This document shows positions 46,233 to 57,870 of a stretch of DNA of 58,207 bases, one piece after another. The notes below the pieces were generated by a model, which was not told where the DNA came from, searched no databases, and saw only the letters and a list, made by a program, of their open reading frames with translations. The position numbers and the translations under genes are program-made. The first letter of the stretch is position 1. Every line of letters starts with the position of its first letter. The DNA is taken from contig JAQGDQ010000261.1 in assembly GCA_030141605.1 (NCBI GenBank), forward strand, positions 126,501 through 184,707, in the 5' to 3' direction. This DNA comes from Tubiluchus corallicola (Eukaryota; Priapulida; Priapulimorpha; Priapulimorphida; Tubiluchidae).

Positions 46233-49075
46233 AGTAAAGGAAAGCTGTGTTTAATAATGATTTTGATTAAATTGGTGATTAAATTATCAAATTAATAATT
46301 CAAGATTAAATGCTTGACGATGCAAGATTAAACTATCCTCATGGATAGAAGCCTAGTTAGGTGTGGCATCACGTGAACAGCTGGTGTTCGACCGGCTGAC
46401 ACAGAAGTAAAGATTAATGATGTAATCCTTATGCGCAGAAGCTCACGGCGCATTAGGTAGTTAGACAAAAGTGTTTTGAAGCCCGCACCTCGGGAGAGAT
46501 TAGGATCTGACTTAAAGATGGAGGGCTGGCATGACTATCCTCTTATATTTACCGTGTTGTGTTTAATATTCAATAAATGTGTTGCTTATTAAATAAAGTC
46601 TTGATAGTTTGCCATGCCCATCGTGGCTACCTCAGACGCCATACAATAAACAACAATAATCAGCAAGCAGCTTTAACCACAAGAATAAGTGAACAGACAC
46701 TCAGTGCCGAATTCTTTAACCACAATTGTTCCTATAACTACTTTGAACATTTAATGGGTGGACGAATTTTCAATCAACTTTAATCCGATATGGTAGACAA
46801 CTTCAACTTGGGATAGTCCACAATATGGAGTTCCAGTTCCTATCTCAACAAAGAAGGGATGAGTGAGAGAGAGTGGAATACATGTTAAACACAAATGTTA
46901 ACGAGATAAATGTTAATGAGTGAAATTTTGCGAGATAAATTTTATTTTACACGAATGAAACTATTAATCAATCAGTGGAATATCATTTTAAACGAGCACT
47001 CTAATTACAGTATTTTAGGATGGATCTTTTTAATCGATCGATGGTATGATTTACTTAATGCAAACTACTATATATATTTTGAGTTCATTATAATCCAGCT
47101 TAATATAATTAGTATTAGTTGTAGTTTACACATAATGAAACTCGCGTATTCGCGCCTACGATAATCAGTTACGGCAAGGTGCAACAGATGGCGCCACCTA
47201 CATATACATTCTATTTCTATACGTGTTATGTTTACCATGTTGTCGAATTATAACAGTTAATCCTGTGTATTTAACCTTATATGATAAGCATGTTGTCGAA
47301 TAAAATATTTAACTTGCGTATTTAATATTTATAATTGTTTAATATATATATGCATCAGTAAAAAGTATTTTGATTCAAGTTAACCAGCCCTACCGTAGAG
47401 AACTTTCTTTATTAGGAAGAGAGGAGTAAAGGTAAGCTGTGTTAAATAATGGTTTTGATTAAATTGGTGATTAAATTATCAAATTAATAATTCAAGATTA
47501 AATGCTTGACGATGCAAGATTAAACTATCCTCATGGATAGAAGCCTAGTTAGGTGTGGCATCACGTGAGCAGCTGGTGTTCGACCGGCTGACACAGAAGT
47601 AAAGATTAATGATGTAATCCTTATGCGCAGAAGCTCACGGCGCATTAGGTAGTTAGACAAAAATGTTTTGAAGCCCGCACCTCGGGAGAGATTAGGATCT
47701 GACTTAAAGATGGAGGGCTGGCATGACTATCCTCTTATATTTACCGTGTTGTGTTTAATATTCAATAAATGTGTTGCTTATTAAATAAAGTCTTGATAGT
47801 TTGCCATGCCCATCGTGGCTACCTCAGACGCCACACAATAAACAACAATAATCAGCAAGCAGCTTTAACCACAAGAATAAGTGAACAGACACTCAGTGCC
47901 GAATTCTTTAACCACAATTGTTCCTATAACTACTTTGAACATTTAATGGGTGGACGAATTTTCAATCAACTTTAATCCGATATGGTAGACAACTTCAACT
48001 TGGGATAGTCCACAATATGGAGTTCCAGCTCCTATCTCAACAAAGAAGGGATGAGTGAGAGAGAGTGGAATACATGTTAAACACAAATGTTAACGAGATA
48101 AATGTTAATGAGTGAAATTTTGCGAGATAAATTTTATTTTACACGAATGAAACTATTAATCAATCAGTGGAATATCATTTTAAACGAGCACTCTAATTAC
48201 AGTATTTTAGGATGGATCTTTTTAATCGATCGATGGTGTGATTTACTTAATGCAAACTACTATATATATTTTGAGTCCATTATAATCCAGCTTAATATAA
48301 TTAGTATTAGTTGTAGTTTACACATAATGAAACTGGCTTATTCGCGCCTACGATAATCAGTTACGGCAAGGTGCAACAGATGGCGCCACCTACATATACA
48401 TTCTATTTCTGTACGTGTTATGATTTACCATGTTGTCGGATTATAACAGTTAATCCTGTGTATTTAACCTTATATGATAAGCATGTTGTCGAATAAAATA
48501 TTTAACTTGCGTATTTAATATTTATTAATGTATAATATATATATATGCATCAGTAAAAAGTATTTTGATTCAAGTTAACCAGCCCTACCGTAGAGAACTT
48601 TCTTTATTAGGAAGAGAGGAGTAAAGGAAAGCTGTGTTAAATAATGATTTTGATTAAATTGGTGATTAAATTATCAAATTAATAATTCAAGATTAAATGC
48701 TTGACGACGCAAGATTAAACTATCCTCATGGATAGAAGCCTAGTTAGGTGTGGCATCACGTGAGCAGCTGGTGTTCGACCGGCTGACACAGAAGTAAAGA
48801 TTAATGATGTAATCCTTATGCGCAGAAGCTCACGGCGCATTAAGTAGTTAGACAAAAGTGTTTTGAGGCCCGCACCTTGGGAGAGATTAGGAACTGACTT
48901 GAAGACGGAGGGCTGGCATTACTATCCTCTTATATTTACCGTGTTGTGTTTGATATTTAATAAATGTGTTGCTTATTAAATAAAGTCTTGATAGTTTGCC
49001 ATGCCCATCGTGGCTACCTCAGACGCCACACAATAAACAACAATAATCAGCAAGCAGCTTTAACCACAAGAATAA
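46233..49075. repeat. 1.19-kb tandem repeat, 2.4 copies
   Basis: Three copies start with AGTAAAGG at 46233, 47425 and 48620 (periods 1192 and 1195). The first two are complete and the third stops at about 49075, just before the LINE at 49.1 kb. They are nearly identical, so ORFs of 68 and 84 codons recur unchanged in copies 1 and 2. Those ORFs have no recognisable domain. Each copy contains a 282-base block (46362-46643, 47554-47835, 48749-49030) that starts TGTGGC and ends GCCACA (GCCATA in copy 1), with TTATATTT and AATAAA inside, which resembles an LTR. No primer-binding site or polypurine tract was identified. Confidence 0.92.
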
Positions 49076-49089
49076 ATAAACTTTAATCA

Positions 49090-51800
49090 AATTTTAATCA
49101 GATTATTTTACTCAAGCCTGCACCCGTCCTCCCAGGACATGTCTTCCAACTGTTTCAGCGTAATATTAGGGAGTGGTAGGCCCTCAGGGGTAGATTGGTT
49201 TTCTGTGTTTTTCAAGTTTAGCCAGCTGTATGTTTCGGTCGTGAATAGGGAACTTAAATAATCTACTTTTTACTAAGTTATTAGGTAAGGTAAGTTCTTT
49301 TGGTCGGGCTTTATACCGCTCTTTTTAAGCTGGTGGGTGTCTCCCAGTTGCTTGCTTTGTTAATTCTGTCTCAGGACGGCGGAACAATATCAAGACTATT
49401 TTAATGATAGCATAAATCCACATTTAATTAAATTTTGAAATCAAAATTGAAAACCAGTAGGTAATTGTGAAAAAACTAGATTTAAACCAGAAACTTCTTG
49501 TTTACAAGGTAGACGCCATAAACCGTTAGAATTTAAATTATGACCAGCTAAGAGTCTTGAACTAAGCCTATAAACTAACTTATTGGTTTATCCATTCGGC
49601 TGCTCAACAACAACGAAAACGAGGTCGGAGAGGTGGTGTGTTAGCCAGATTACGTAGAAGAGGTTTCCGTACAGCGTTACCAAGTATGTAGTTAATGAAT
49701 ATTCGTTCTCTTCGCAACAAATGGATGAACTGCTGTGTTACATGCACAAACAACAGGATTTTAGGAACTGCTGCATTTATAGTATCACAGAAACTTGGCT
49801 AGATTCTGCAGTGCCCGATCAAGCTATAACACCCCCAGGATTCACGCTCTTTCGTTCAGATCGTATGTTTGACGTCGTTAACAAGGAAAAGGGTGGTGGT
49901 GTATGTACGTTAGTTAATGATGCTTGGTGTACTAACATTAAGGTTCTCTCAAAAACATGCACTCCTGAGCTGGAAACAAATTGGAGCAAGACCTTTTGTC
50001 CAATGATACTCGAGAACTTTGGCAAGGACTAAATAAAATTACAAACTACAAACCGAAATAAAAAAATATTAACTTAGACGACCCAACTTTACCAGATAAA
50101 CTGAATAATTTTTACAGTCGTTTTGATAAAGAAACAGGACCATTATTAGATTATTTGAATAGGTCAACTTGCAATAACACTCCGTCTCTTGCTATACAAG
50201 AAAACGATGTGCAGCGATAGTTTGCCAAACTGAAATTTAAAAAATCAGCAGGGCCAGATCATGTAACATCGCGGCATGTGCGATACTGCTCAGATCAACT
50301 TGCGTATATTTTTACTCGTATTTATAATTGGTCTTTGAGCACTCGTAAATTCCTTAAACAGTTTAAAAGCAATCTATCATTATTCCTGCGCCAAAGAGAA
50401 ACCCAGTTACTACATTTAATGACTATAGACCTGTGGCTTTAGCATCAGTGTTAAGCAAAACACTAGAACGATTGATCTCACATTTCCTGAAATCTGTTGT
50501 TTCATCATTTTTGGACCCATTTCAATTTGCATATCGTGCTGATCGTTCCATAGGTGATGCTGTAGCTCGTGTTGTTCATGATGTACTAACACACCCTGAT
50601 AAACGTAGTTGTTGTACCAGAATCCTTTTCGTTGATTTCAGTTCAGCTTTCAATACCATTCTGCTACAAAAATTCTATTATATAATGACGGAACTCAACA
50701 TACCTGACTGGCTGTGTAATTTCGTACTTGAGTTCTTGACAGGGCGATCACAGATCGTCAAGATAATTAATGGAAATACTACCATTCTTTCAACTTCTAA
50801 GGTTGTTAATACAGGAGCTCCTCAAGGGTGCGTCCTGTCTCCAATCCTATACATGCTGCTTACATATTAACGTGAAGTATCTTCCCCAAATACTATGATA
50901 GTAAAATTCGCTGATGATACCACACTGGCGGGCCTTATTTGCAGTAACAACGAGATTAATTATTTTCAGGAAGTTCAAAATTTAACACGATGGTGTGAAC
51001 AGAATAATTTAGAACTGAATGTTTCAAAAACAAAAGAAATTATCATAGGTTTTTGAAAAGAGACTGATGGAAAGCACCTTTGCTTATAAATAATACAGCT
51101 GGAGAAATTGTTAAAGATTTCAAATTTCTGGGAATAAAAATTTCAAATGATCTTGAATGGGAAGCTAGTGTGCTCTGTTGTGTTAAAAAGGCCCGCCAGT
51201 GTTTGTACTTTTTAAGACGACTCAAATCATTTAACATTGCACCTGCTGTGATGGAGAGTTTTTACCGTGCAGTAGTTGAGAGCATCTTAACAACATCCCT
51301 CACTGTTTGGTATGGCGCTACCACGCAGGGAGATCGCAATGCTCTTGATCAAATTGTTAAATAGGCCTGAAAGATTATAGGAGTTGAACAGCAATCTATG
51401 GCATATTTGTATGAAACTAGGGTCGCAAAGAGAGCGCAAGTTATCATGAAAGATGAATTCCATCCAGGTAATAAATATGAAATGAAATTGGAATTGGTAA
51501 TTGAAATGCTCCCTCTGGTCGTACATTCCGCTCAATTAACGCTAAAACCACAAGAACTTTAAATTCTTTCTATCCCGTTGCAATTCGCACCACCAACAGT
51601 AAATTTCAGTAAATCTCCAATATTAAATCTTTATGTCACTGTACAACTGACTGAATTATTTGTGTTAATCTCCTTGTTGTTTCTATAAGTTATTGTTGTA
51701 CGTAAAACCACATAAATTTCATTGTATGTATTATGCTATAATGACAATAAATTGCTTACTCACTCACTCACTCACTTACTTACTTATCCGCACTTTTGTG
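49090..51800 (+). pseudogene. L2-like LINE, long but broken copy
   Basis: Order along the element: probable 5' UTR (49090-49690); start of the endonuclease domain (N-I-R-S-L-R-N-K-M near 49697, then T-E-T-W-L-D) up to about 49960; an internal deletion of most of the endonuclease; reverse transcriptase from about 50060, with K-S-A-G-P-D-H, L-S-K-T-L-E-R, F-V-D-F-S-S-A-F-N (motif A), G-A-P-Q-G-C-V-L-S-P (motif B) and K-F-A-D-D-T-T-L-A (catalytic motif C, near 50910); the C-terminal domain to about 51580; a 3' UTR with AATAAATTGCTTAC and a TCAC/TTAC repeat tail at 51754-51785. At least six stops or frameshifts break it (for example about 50057, 50219, 50868, 51053, 51362). The family resembles L2/Maui elements. 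Confidence 0.88.
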
Positions 51801-53216
51801 GCCCCCGCCCGTAAAGTTGGCTTTCCAGTTCTTGATGATAATTGTTTGCCGTTGCTGTATCTTCTAATTGCAACTGAATTTTCTCCTTTGCCGTTTGTGA
51901 GCCGTTACGAATTTAGTATGCGGGAGAGATTCACTTACGTTTTTCTTAAGCATTGTTTAAGAATTTGTTGTTGTTGGCATCCTTCTGTCTCGGAAGACAA
52001 TGGAGTGTGCGAAGAATTGAGAATTTATAAGCGATGTAATTGGATAAAATTGAGAAAAACCGCTCTTTCACCCATTCCAACTTGTATTTTACGCTACCGA
52101 GTAGCTTTGAGTAGTTCACTCTTGCTCAATCGTACATACTACATAATTAATTGCCTGCTTGTTACAGCTCAATGCAACTGCCTTTTTAAACAATGAGTTT
52201 GAGACACTAGTGTTATAGAGACTAGCAAAAGACTCACAAAATATTTTTCTCACTAAATTAACGTCAAACAAAATGCCAATCATTCTGAGTCAAACTCTGC
52301 TGACTGTCCAATCAGCGTGCATATTTTTCACACGCCCACAGAACCGGTTCATTACCTCGTCTTTTGAGACAATGGGGGACATAAACTGCAAATGTGTATT
52401 GTGGTATATGTTATATTTTCGTGAAAAATGCTCAACTATTCATTGTTTGCAGGAGAAAAACCAGCCTGGTTTTAGATTTTATTACAAGTTGTCGATTGTC
52501 TGTATTGTCGATTGAAATTGCAGGTGAATTAGTGAAAATATAGTCAAATTTCGTTTTTTATAAGAAGAAATGCGCAGCGCTTATGTATATGAGTTACTGA
52601 TTTTGTTAATAATAAAATACGCAGTTTAGCATAATGTACGAACTTGCAAGCTAGATAAAGACAAGTATTTGACTTGTACAGAGAACTTTAAAAAGTACAA
52701 GAACTTTAAAAATACTTTAAAAAATACAAATTAACGTAACGAGGTTAATTAGGCCGATCATATGACATTAGCTTCAATGATCGAAAATGTAAAATGGCGT
52801 ACTTGAACACAGGTGACAATGAAATTTATTCAACCAGCCCGAGTTGGCAGGTTTAAATGATTCAAGGTTAACATGCATGTAAAAATTACAGACCGAGTAC
52901 TTCTAAATAGGTTTGCGCAGGTTATAGGAATGGCTAGTTAGCAATAGTTGATCCCTAGCAGCAGAGTTGAACTCGTCTACAGAATACGTGACCAGTGTCA
53001 GGATTATGTGGTAGGCGAGCACACTCATAGGAACCACATTCAGGCCATTTTTTACAGAGATTTTCAGGCAAAAAGTTCTCTTTGCTGGTCAGTTTTTATA
53101 AACTTCAGTAAGATCTTCATGTTTAATTAATTCATTCAAATTAATTCAAATGTGGTCAAAATATTTGCTATACATCAATGTAAAATTTCTATCCTGAAAT
53201 ACTCAATTTTATGCTA
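51801..53216. other. spacer, nothing recognised
   Basis: The plus-strand ORF of 167 codons (51693-52196) overlaps the LINE tail and has no domain I recognise. Its Leu/Cys-rich, irregular content suggests chance. Confidence 0.35.
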
Positions 53217-53339
53217 TTATCCATCATTATATCTATCATGGCTGAAAGATGCCATTGGGCCTATGCTAGTCTTATAATTAATTTCCGTGGTATGTTTTAT
53301 ATATATATTGAAATTTTGGTCAAACAGCCTGGAGAAAAA

Positions 53340-53590
53340 ACGTTCTAGTGGCGCCTGGTGGGCTCTCGGAAAAAATATATAGTTCATTACACAGAGGAGA
53401 AACAGGGATACACGACGATGTGGGCTACATTTTAGGACGCTTCCACCGTAAGGAGCTGTGACCAGTTGATTGGAGGTTCTATAGCGGGTGGTTTTCGCTT
53501 GGGAAACTGCTGACGCAAAGCCACTGCTCTGACCCATTATACTCTGCCTGTAAACTTTAGTTCAGCCGAAGCTGCTGCTGGCTGCTACAA
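53340..53590 (-). repeat. repeat family R1, copy 1
   Basis: Similar to 54790-54970 in the same orientation. Shared blocks include TCCACCGT(A)AG/GAGC(A)GCTG, GGAAACTGCTGACG/GGAGAACTGCTGACG and AAGCTGCTGCTGGCT. On the minus strand one frame of both copies reads R-Q-Q-F, then about 20 residues later S-Q-L-L-T-V-E, so the repeat may derive from a coding sequence. Copy 1 has a stop after that block. Confidence 0.6.
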
Positions 53591-53735
53591 CATAAGTGTT
53601 ATAATGTTATTCTATTAGCATCAAAAGGGAATTTTGCAAACACTGTGTAGAATGTCCGTGCATTGTTGATCATTGGTGGAAGGGTCTAAGAGGTTTTGTT
53701 ATAGCATACAGTTGCAATTTTGTGCAAAATGTTAG

Positions 53736-53865
53736 ACTATGATGCTGTGCTGTTGGTATTGGTGTTGTCTGTATTGTCATCGTCGTCGTCATCATCATCA
53801 TGACGGAAAGAGGAGGAACAAGGCTGCCAGTGGCTGCCAAGACCGCCCCCCCCCCATTTTTTAGA
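53736..53865. repeat. CATCGTCGTCATCATCATCA and poly-C tracts
   Basis: A trinucleotide tract at about 53778-53801 and a run of about ten C at 53848-53857. They explain the Asp-rich end of the short minus-strand ORF at 53737-53940. Confidence 0.85.
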
Positions 53866-54789
53866 AAATGTCAAAGAGAGAAACATGAGAACTCGACGGC
53901 AAACGGTAAGCAAATTTATTTCCGACTTTTTGATACACAATAGCGGGCCAGCGCTCCATAAATGCGAACAGTATGAGCGTTTCGGTACAGTAGCCCAATA
54001 ATATTTTTTATCATTAAAGTTTGTTGCCGAGTTAAATTATTCTGACTGTTAATACCTGCCTGACCAGATGTGTTCACCTGAAAGTCAGGATGTAGTTAAT
54101 TTGTTTGCATGTAATCTATTCAGGGGGCAGGCAGGAACAGTTAACAAAGCAGCTCGTTGAGTAGCATTAGCGTCTTTGCACAAAAGACTGTTAGTTAACA
54201 AAACGGCTCAGTTAGCACTGGAGCTTCGTTTAGCAGTGTGTTATAATAGTGAACAAGTGAAATAATAGAGCAAAAACAGTGCAAACATTGAAGTCCTGTT
54301 GAGCTAGCCTAGTACCAGAGAGTCGGTTTGGGAGATACAAATTGATGAGCCACCTCCTGATTGGACATTACCGACTCTTTGCTACTCCTTAGCGACTCTT
54401 TCCCACGAGTTTGCTGCATAAAAGGGCGTGATTTCGAGCACATTTCATCATTTACGCTTTAACCTCTTTGCTTTATCCACCTGTCATTGCTTTTCTACTA
54501 TACCCCTATAGTCATCCTGTAACGTATTCATGTTAAGTTGTCTTTGACTTGTGCTGCTGAATCATTTAAAAATAATGTTTGCTGTTTGTTCAACATCTTC
54601 ATCTTGCCTCGGAATAAAAAGTTTAGTAATTATTAAAAATATTAAGTTAAAGGTACATATGTTTTGGTAGTCGTCTTTTCGCCGAATCTTTGGATTTCTG
54701 ACAGCTAATAAATACTTAATTAAATTTTAATTAAGTTTCCGTTGCTATAGCTTTAAGTTAAATGCCAATTGGGAATAAATAAATCGTTT
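53866..54789. other. spacer, nothing recognised
   Basis: No ORF, RNA gene or repeat recognised. Confidence 0.3.
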
Positions 54790-54970
54790 TTTGGTGCACG
54801 ACGCCCCTGAAGGCTGCACGATGGTGTGGATTACGTTTCGGAGCACCTCCACCGTGAGCAGCTGCGACGAGTTCATTGGAGATTCGATTTTCGGCAATTC
54901 TTGCTTGGAGAACTGCTGACGTAAAGCCATTGAACTCTGTCTATAACTTTAATTCAGTAAAAGCTGCTGC
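54790..54970 (-). repeat. repeat family R1, copy 2
   Basis: Second copy of the repeat at 53340-53590. Here the minus-strand frame is open (61 codons, 54745-54930) with R-Q-Q-F-S-K-Q, then N-S-S-Q-L-L-T-V-E and R-N-V-I-H. The conserved frame between diverged copies is the reason to suspect a coding origin, such as a transposon protein. Confidence 0.6.
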
Positions 54971-56284
54971 TGGCTTTGCTTTAGGTAAATAAACGAACAC
55001 TAGTTGAAATGTTCGCGCATTGTTGATTATAAGTGGATTTATATGCAAAATGTTCTGCAGGGCCTTTTCTAGTCAAATTATTATTTTTGTTGAGCAAAAG
55101 CTAACAAGCACTACCCATTGCTATTCTTGAGCCATTTACCAAATTTGTCAATGTTATCTGGATAATGCAAACATCCTGAACCTATTTTAGCGTTAAAATC
55201 TTCAGCTAAAGTTAGAATATAATTATCTTTTACTTATAGATTGTATGACTGCACCTAAATCACTGTAAAAACATTCTCTCGCAGCACAGGGTGTTTTTCG
55301 CTTACTGGCAATGTAGGTGCATAAACGCACACTATTGCATGTTTGTAATTAATATTTACTAGTAGCATACCCACCTACTCACTTGCGAAAAAGTGGCTTT
55401 AAGTCCTTCCTTGACTGCTATTTCTAGGTTGCTTCAGGTAAAATAGCACGCTTCAAAACTGCGCAACAGCGGTGCGTCGCTTTCTGGGATGTCTGGTTTC
55501 CAAGTAACAGTCATTGACTCCCGGTTAACAGTGACTGCGGTATCGGTAACAGACGTCTGAAGGTATTTTGCTTATAATTACCACGTGAATTGGAAAATAT
55601 CAAAACGAGGATATGGCTCGATTCCATTTTCGTTTTTATATTTCGGCCTTAGTTATAGCAAGCAGCCAACCAACATGACAGACTGTAAAGTTTTGTTTTT
55701 ATAACAGAGTCACGCCATGATTCTGCGACCCTAATTGTGAGTATGTCATGCCTGAATTGTTATGCAATAGAAATTAAAATTTATCAGTGGTAGTTAACCT
55801 TCTGCGAGAATCGATTTTATACAATTTAGACTATTGCAAGCTGGAATCTAACATTCAATGATAACCCTTTACTCAAATTACTGAACTATTCATCATACGA
55901 GAATGAAGAAGTACTATTAAAACAAGAGTAAAGTAAAGAAGCAGTAAGGTGTTGTCTCTGGCATGACTCCATATTGATTTTTGCAGCTTCTCTGCTGGTT
56001 GATCTGTTTCTTGGTTACATTCTCGTGTGAATGTAATCTTCATTTTGATCATCATCACAATCACTTTTCATTGTCATTTCCTTGTCCTTTCTATCATGCT
56101 GGTATTTCGTTTTTAGGCCTGTACAAATTTATCTTCTTAGCTTGAGCCAATATCTGAATATCTTGTAAAATTTTGAATTCTGTTTCGTTTGTGGGAAAAG
56201 TGTGTATTGCAATGTACATAATGTTATGGAATTTTGGAAAAATAAACTAAACTAAGAACGTGGATGTCTGCATGGTTAGTCAGG
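54971..56284. other. spacer, nothing recognised
   Basis: No gene or repeat recognised. Confidence 0.3.
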
Positions 56285-56460
56285 TGCTCAGTAAGTTTGG
56301 TACTAGTAAGTTTGGTACTGGTAAGTTTGGTACAAGGAAATTTTGGTACCAGGAAACTTTGACACTAGGAATTTTTGGTATGCAGTAATTTTGGTACTGG
56401 GGAAATTTAGTACAGACTAAACATGGTGCTGGTAAGTATGGTACCAACAAAGTTTTGGCA
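56285..56460. repeat. degenerate tandem repeat, unit about AAGTTTGGTACTGGT
   Basis: About ten imperfect units of 15-17 bases. The left ones (AGTAAGTTTGGTACTAGT, AAGTTTGGTACTGGT) are nearly exact and the right ones increasingly diverged (AATTTTTGGTATGCAGT, AAATTTAGTACAGAC). On the minus strand it yields V-P-N-L-L repeats in a 96-codon ORF, which is an artefact. Confidence 0.85.
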
Positions 56461-57217
56461 TCAAAGTCACCAATGGACATCAATGTCACATCAGATCGAG
56501 GTGAAAGCATACCACTAGGCAAAGATATGAAACGTACCTTCAAAAAATGGTTAAGATTGAACCAATTCACAACGAATCATCTCAGAACTTTCGGTGAACG
56601 TACTCAAAGAATTCTGCTAATTGACAGGGTTGAGTTTCTTATTTGCCATCGTGAATTCAACAATAAACATAAACACGAACCTGGATATACTAGAACAAAT
56701 TTCACATTTTGAGCCATATTTTTTATCCATAATCTCGAGTTCACTGAGCCCCTCAACCAATAGGTTCAAGTCAAATTTGTTTCATACGCTCTTTCATATT
56801 GCTGTCTTCATAGATCCATATCTCCTTGTAGACATCTCCATATCTGAGGTCCACATCTTGTATACTGTATCTAAATAAGAAAACTCTTGGCAGGTGGAAC
56901 ATGTACTAAACGTGCAAACTCTTTGCATGTGCAAACTTAAGAGGTGGATTGTTTTGTTTTGTTTTTATTGTTTACACAAGAACGTATTATACAAGAATGT
57001 GTTGTTTTACTGGGCTTATTTTGAGATTAATGGTTTTTTGTAAGCTATAATTGTATTTATATATTGCATTTAATGAGAGATCAATTTTCTTCATGTGCAT
57101 ATATGTAGTTTCAGACATGCTTCTAAGAATAGTGCATCTTACGTACTTGTTGAAGCTCCTAACCTCGAATTATTGTGGAGCTGGTGACTTTTTTCTATCA
57201 GTTTGGTGGAATGAAAG
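56461..57217. other. upstream region of the Ig gene
   Basis: ORFs of 85 codons at 56455-56712 and 56621-56878 overlap in different frames and show no domain. The promoter of the Ig gene is probably in or near this stretch, but no TATA or initiator element can be defended. Confidence 0.3.
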
Positions 57218-57260
57218 ATGAATATAAATTTGGGTTTACTTTCTGTTCTCCTTTATATAG
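57218..57260 (+). CDS. Ig-superfamily gene, exon 1: signal peptide
   Basis: ATG at 57218 opens 14 codons: M-N-I-N-L-G-L-L-S-V-L-L-Y-I, then one base before the donor GTAAGC (57261). Joined to the Ig exon the split codon is GCT (Ala), giving Y-I-A-V-N-G-Q, a plausible signal-peptide end. An ATG seven bases earlier is in another frame (M-K-D-E-Y) and gives no hydrophobic core, which favours the chosen start. The exon is phase 1 like the next. Confidence 0.72.
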
Positions 57261-57552
57261 GTAAGCATCAATGTGTGATTAGTTCAGTTTCTCCGTTATT
57301 TCAAAATTGTTCATATGCTGATAATTGATGTGATAAAATTTATAAATCACAGTTCAGCAAATTAATTTTCCATCTTTTAAAAACATTATCGTTGCAGCTT
57401 TTTGCCTCAATATCTCAATAACTTGCAGACATTGGTGTTAATTTCGCTTAATAATAAATTTACTATACCGATTCTGGTGCATAACACATTAAGGGAAGGC
57501 ACACTGGAAGAAAATTTGGTATAAATCTGCAGCTAACATTTATTTTCTTCAG

Positions 57553-57870
57553 CTGTAAATGGACAATTTTCAATGCATCCAACTGACACAAGTGTTGCTG
57601 TTGGCGGTACAGCCACAATGGGATGTATCATAAGTGATAACTACAGAGGTAGCCCTAGCTATGATGCCATTTGGGAGCATAACGGCAAAGAGTTGACAGT
57701 TGGATCAGATGTACACTTTAAACGTAATGATGCTGATCGTATACGAACTGGTGATTACACGATTAATATTGAAAGCACTTCACTCAAAAATGCTGGCACA
57801 TATAAGTGCATTCTTCGAGAAAATACTTTGTCAAAAGATGATTCAAATGAAGCTGAGCTGCGTGTAGTTG
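57553..57870 (+). CDS. Ig-superfamily gene, exon 2: Ig-like domain
   Basis: The acceptor is TTTTCTTCAG (AG at 57551-57552) and the donor GTATGT (57871); the exon has 318 bases, phase 1 at both ends. It encodes one Ig domain: S-V-A-V-G-G-T-A-T-M-G-C (B-strand Cys), D-A-I-W-E-H-N-G-K-E-L (C-strand Trp), an F-strand block L-K-N-A-G-T-Y-K-C (Cys), and a last strand ending E-A-E-L-R-V-V. All core residues are in place at V/I-set spacing. One-domain-per-exon with 1-1 phase is the classic arrangement for Ig genes. The rest of the gene, which would show whether it has more Ig domains, a membrane anchor or a kinase, lies beyond the window. A secreted or cell-surface recognition or adhesion protein is likely. 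Confidence 0.88.

Noticed and set aside
46577-48356. Conserved small proteins of 68 and 84 codons
   Set aside because: Their conservation simply reflects the recent tandem duplication of the whole 1.19-kb unit; no coding signal is seen.
51693-52196. 167-codon plus-strand ORF
   Set aside because: Starts in the 3' UTR of the LINE and runs into unrelated spacer; no domain or codon pattern supports it.
56280-56570. 96-codon minus-strand ORF with V-P-N-L-L repeats
   Set aside because: Comes from the degenerate 15-17 base tandem repeat.
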